Shown here in pieces: positions 61,827-64,000 of a stretch of DNA of 64,000 nucleotides. Below the pieces are notes generated by a model. That model did not search any database. It was not told the DNA's origin and saw nothing but the letters and a program-made list of their open reading frames with translations. The first letter of the stretch is position 1. Every line of letters starts with the position of its first letter. The position numbers were made by a program, and so were the translations under genes. The stretch spans positions 1,860,001 to 1,924,000 of the forward strand of contig NZ_CP079218.1 in NCBI RefSeq assembly GCF_019317285.1, given 5' to 3'. The stretch comes from Pedobacter sp. D749 (GTDB taxonomy: Bacteria; Bacteroidota; Bacteroidia; Sphingobacteriales; Sphingobacteriaceae).

Positions 61827-62786
61827 TTAGCAGTGTATCAAGGCACACGATTCTCCTTCAAATTCAAATTGTAGGGTGGGATGATGTATCTCTAAATGGG
61901 AAAGTACATGATATGCCTCATTTCTTACCTTACGCAGGTCTTCCATATTCGCGTCGCTATTCAGTACCAAATGAGTAGTCAGCACATTGTACTCGCCGTC
62001 CATTGTCCAGGCGTGCAGGTCATGTATATTGGTTATACCTGGTATTTTAAGCAATGCGGCCTTTATTTCCATGTCGTTAAAATTGTCGGGTTTTACCTGC
62101 AACAGTATTTTTAGCGTTTGCATGATGTTTCGTAGGGTATTGTAGAGGATAAAGACAGCCACGCCTACAGACAGTAAAGGATCTATCCACATCCAGGAGG
62201 TAAAATACATGATAAACCCGCCGACCAGTACAACAATCCATCCCAGCGCATCTTCCATCAAATGCATCATTACGGCTCTTTGGTTAACGGATTTGCTCTT
62301 GCCTTTGAACAGTCTGAAAAATGCCAGCCCGTTGAATATCACACCGATTACCGCCAGCCATAGTACGCCTTCCGTATTTACACTTTCCGGACGGAAGAAA
62401 CGGGGAATGGCCTGCGTGAGGATAACTACCGAACCGGCAATCAGTATGAGAGAGGTAAAAAACGCGGCCAATACCGAAAGCCGCCTTTTTCCGTAGGTGA
62501 ACAGTTGGGTTCTTCCACCTGTCGATTTCTTTTCCAGCACCAATGAGCATACGATGGCAATACTGTCGCCCAGGTCGTGGATAGCATCAGATAATATAGC
62601 CATCGAATTCGTCATTATTCCCCCGACAAACTCAATGATGGTAAATGATACATTGAGCAGTAAAGCAATGCGCATGTTCTTAACAATGGGGTGTACATGC
62701 ATGCCTCCTGCGTGATGGTGATGGTCATCTTCGTGTCCATGTTCGTGACTGTGGCTATGCTCGTGGTTGTGTGCTGTTTCTTTCAT
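61827..62786 (-). CDS. Cation diffusion facilitator (zinc/metal exporter)
   Basis: This 319-aa CzcD-like protein has six transmembrane segments between about 37 and 210. The N-terminus is very His-rich (HNHEHSHSHEHGHEDDHHHH), a likely metal-collecting tail. The transport site is HDLGD in the second helix (SDAIHDLGDSIAI) and HLMED in the fifth (HLMEDALGWIVV). The C-terminal cytoplasmic domain has IPGITNIHDLHAWTMDG, the usual dimerisation and metal-sensing part. It exports zinc or related divalent metals from the cytoplasm. It lies between the AraC and Fur-family genes with 11-14 base gaps, so all three are one operon. Confidence 0.95.
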   Translation of the reverse strand: MKETAHNHEHSHSHEHGHEDDHHHHAGGMHVHPIVKNMRIALLLNVSFTIIEFVGGIMTNSMAILSDAIHDLGDSIAIVCSLVLEKKSTGGRTQLFTYGKRRLSVLAAFFTSLILIAGSVVILTQAIPRFFRPESVNTEGVLWLAVIGVIFNGLAFFRLFKGKSKSVNQRAVMMHLMEDALGWIVVLVGGFIMYFTSWMWIDPLLSVGVAVFILYNTLRNIMQTLKILLQVKPDNFNDMEIKAALLKIPGITNIHDLHAWTMDGEYNVLTTHLVLNSDANMEDLRKVRNEAYHVLSHLEIHHPTLQFEFEGESCALIHC

Positions 62787-62800
62787 GATTTTTATATTTA

Positions 62801-63667
62801 CTATTTTGTCCTGTTTATTTCCTGTTTCCGAAAGGCTCCTGGCGAAATCCCGGCAACCTTGCTGAACAGGCGGTTGAAATACTTATAGTCCTCATATCCC
62901 AGCGAAACTGCGATTTCTTTCACGCTGAAATGGGAATGGTACAATAACCGTTGTGCCTCCCGTAGCACTTCCTGCTGTATAAGGTAGGTCAACGAAAAAC
63001 CTGTCACAGCTTTTACCGTGTCATTCAGGTGGCTTACCGAAAGGTTCAAAATTTCGGCATAGTCGCCGGGACGCTTTAATGCCTTGAATTGTTGTTTCAA
63101 CACCTGTTTAAACTTTTTGGCAATATAGATGCTGTTTGCGGAATGATGTAACGTAAAGCGCTGTTCCCTTCCCTGGTAAACGAAAGCCACCTGCTGTATA
63201 AAAGCAGTTGCCAGCGTAACCTGTGCCTGGGAATTAATGACCATACCAAGGTCTTTTGAAGCAGTACCTGCTATTAATACCAGGATGTTTTTAAACCATC
63301 TCGATTCTCCGGGCCCTAGCTCCAGGTTGATGACTTCTGAAAGCGATTGTTGCCATATTGAACTTACGGTATCATCCACGAGCTTGTTGTCTATAGCAAG
63401 CACCCAGCCCGTAACACCCGTTGATTTTACCAACTGGTGTACCTGCCCGGGATAGGAAACGAAGAGCGAGTTTTTACGGATAATGGTTTTTCTGAAATCA
63501 ACTGAGTTCTCTATAGAACCCTTTTCTACCAGTATGCAAATATAATGTTCATGCCGGTGCGGTTCATGAAAATCTGAGGGCGTATTAATGATACCGTCGT
63601 CTATCGGCTCTATTCGGATTCCACTGCCGTCATGGTCGTGTTTCGGTATAGTTGGTGAATTTTTCAT
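62801..63667 (-). CDS. AraC-family regulator with N-terminal cupin-like domain
   Basis: I chose Met at 63667 (MKNSPTIPKHDHDGS); the longer frame to 63700 overlaps a small upstream frame. Residues about 30-115 look like an AraC-type ligand-binding cupin (EPHRHEHYICILVEKGSIENSV). The DNA-binding domain is about 185-285 with FSVKEIAVSLGYEDYKYFNRLFSKVAGISPGAFR. It is followed after 14 bases by the CDF gene. It may regulate the CDF/Fur unit or the siderophore operon; the ligand is unknown. This AraC-CDF-Fur arrangement is often carried on mobile regions in Bacteroidota (recollection, not proven here). Confidence 0.88.
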   Translation of the reverse strand: MKNSPTIPKHDHDGSGIRIEPIDDGIINTPSDFHEPHRHEHYICILVEKGSIENSVDFRKTIIRKNSLFVSYPGQVHQLVKSTGVTGWVLAIDNKLVDDTVSSIWQQSLSEVINLELGPGESRWFKNILVLIAGTASKDLGMVINSQAQVTLATAFIQQVAFVYQGREQRFTLHHSANSIYIAKKFKQVLKQQFKALKRPGDYAEILNLSVSHLNDTVKAVTGFSLTYLIQQEVLREAQRLLYHSHFSVKEIAVSLGYEDYKYFNRLFSKVAGISPGAFRKQEINRTK

Positions 63668-63740
63668 CTTCAATTCCTTCGTTATCGTCCTCACTGGCAT
63701 TTAGGAAATCATAAAAGTCTTCATCGCATTGGGTGCCCAT
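63630..63740 (-). CDS. Possible 36-aa acidic small protein overlapping the AraC gene
   Basis: The frame starts MGTQCDEDFYDFLNASEDDNEG and ends before 63630, overlapping the AraC gene in another frame by 38 bases. It is strongly acidic. It lies between the right-edge gene and the AraC gene with small spacing, as coupled small genes often do. It could equally be chance. Confidence 0.25.
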   Translation of the reverse strand: MGTQCDEDFYDFLNASEDDNEGIEDEKFTNYTETRP

Positions 63741-63768
63741 TTTGCTGCTCTTTCCATTTAAACAAAAG

Positions 63769-64000
63769 TTATATTGCTTCCGTTTTGCCAGTAGAAACTT
63801 CCCCTAATATTTGTTCGGCCTTTTCAATTGCTTTTTCTTTTGTTTCGGCAAAAAGAAGTGGATTCCCCCAAAATTTCTCATATACATTTGAAAAAAGTCT
63901 CATACCCATACGCTTTACGATGCTCGGCTCTACCTGTATGGTCGCCTTTGTATATTTGAGTTCTTCCTTATGGATTTTCCTCCAGGCATTTACCTGTTTG
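63769..64000 (-). CDS. C-terminal part of an unidentified gene (cut by window edge)
   Basis: The minus-strand frame is open from the edge to TAA at 63769-63771 and gives 76 residues: VNAWRKIHKEELKYTKATIQVE, then SIVKRMGMRLFSNVYEKFWGNPLLFAETKEKAIEKAEQIL. It is helical and charged, with no signal or transmembrane segment in the visible part. I do not recognise it. The direction is the same as the AraC-CDF-Fur genes. Confidence 0.55.
   Translation of the reverse strand, partial: KQVNAWRKIHKEELKYTKATIQVEPSIVKRMGMRLFSNVYEKFWGNPLLFAETKEKAIEKAEQILGEVSTGKTEAI

Overview
The window looks like chromosomal DNA of a Bacteroidota bacterium, most likely a Pedobacter-like member of the Sphingobacteriaceae (inference). 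The reasons are AT-rich DNA, few Shine-Dalgarno sites, occasional TAnnTTTG -7 elements, many lipoproteins with an SCKK-type start, LytS/LytTR two-component genes, a carboxypeptidase-regulatory-domain TonB receptor, plant-polysaccharide enzymes, and many short palindromic intergenic repeats.

Layout. 0-7.5 kb is a carbohydrate-degradation segment: the tail of a glycoside hydrolase, two decayed genes (a secreted protein and a GH127-type arabinofuranosidase), a sialate O-acetylesterase, a DUF5703 hydrolase, an SDR and a zinc alcohol dehydrogenase. 8-12.5 kb holds L-arabinose catabolism genes (araB-araD-araA, minus strand), followed by a CE1-like esterase. 14-25.8 kb is mixed: TerD, a VOC protein, two paralogous lipoproteins, a membrane-bound Cache-LytTR regulator, a cytochrome P460 pair, cupin/AraC, a LytS/LytR pair, an acyltransferase, and an NTF2-like gene destroyed by a small mobile element. 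26.5-27.5 kb encodes a regulator combining a cNMP-binding domain, a Crp-type helix-turn-helix and an AraC domain.

27.9-45.5 kb is the most unusual part. It is a compact minus-strand array of six very large or unfamiliar proteins (509, 315, 1358, 905, 905 and 1567 aa), almost without gaps, followed by a divergent CMP-sugar-synthetase-like protein. None has a visible signal peptide. Two are tandem paralogues with Ig-like domains and a YVTN-type beta-propeller, and the largest resembles DUF6603 proteins. I cannot assign the array to a known system, so it is the main candidate for an undescribed one.

46-55 kb holds small secreted or lipoprotein genes of unknown function, some broken by frameshifts, plus an M48 peptidase. 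55-64 kb is a metal-handling island on the minus strand: AraC regulator, His-rich CDF exporter, Fur-family regulator, then a TonB receptor, DUF4374 lipoprotein and PepSY membrane protein in the order of the Bacteroides xenosiderophore system xusABC. The right edge cuts a minus-strand gene.

At least four genes are visibly broken, and MITE-like or palindromic repeats fill most longer gaps, so the chromosome seems to have active small repeats and ongoing gene decay. No tRNA, rRNA, CRISPR array or intact transposase was seen.
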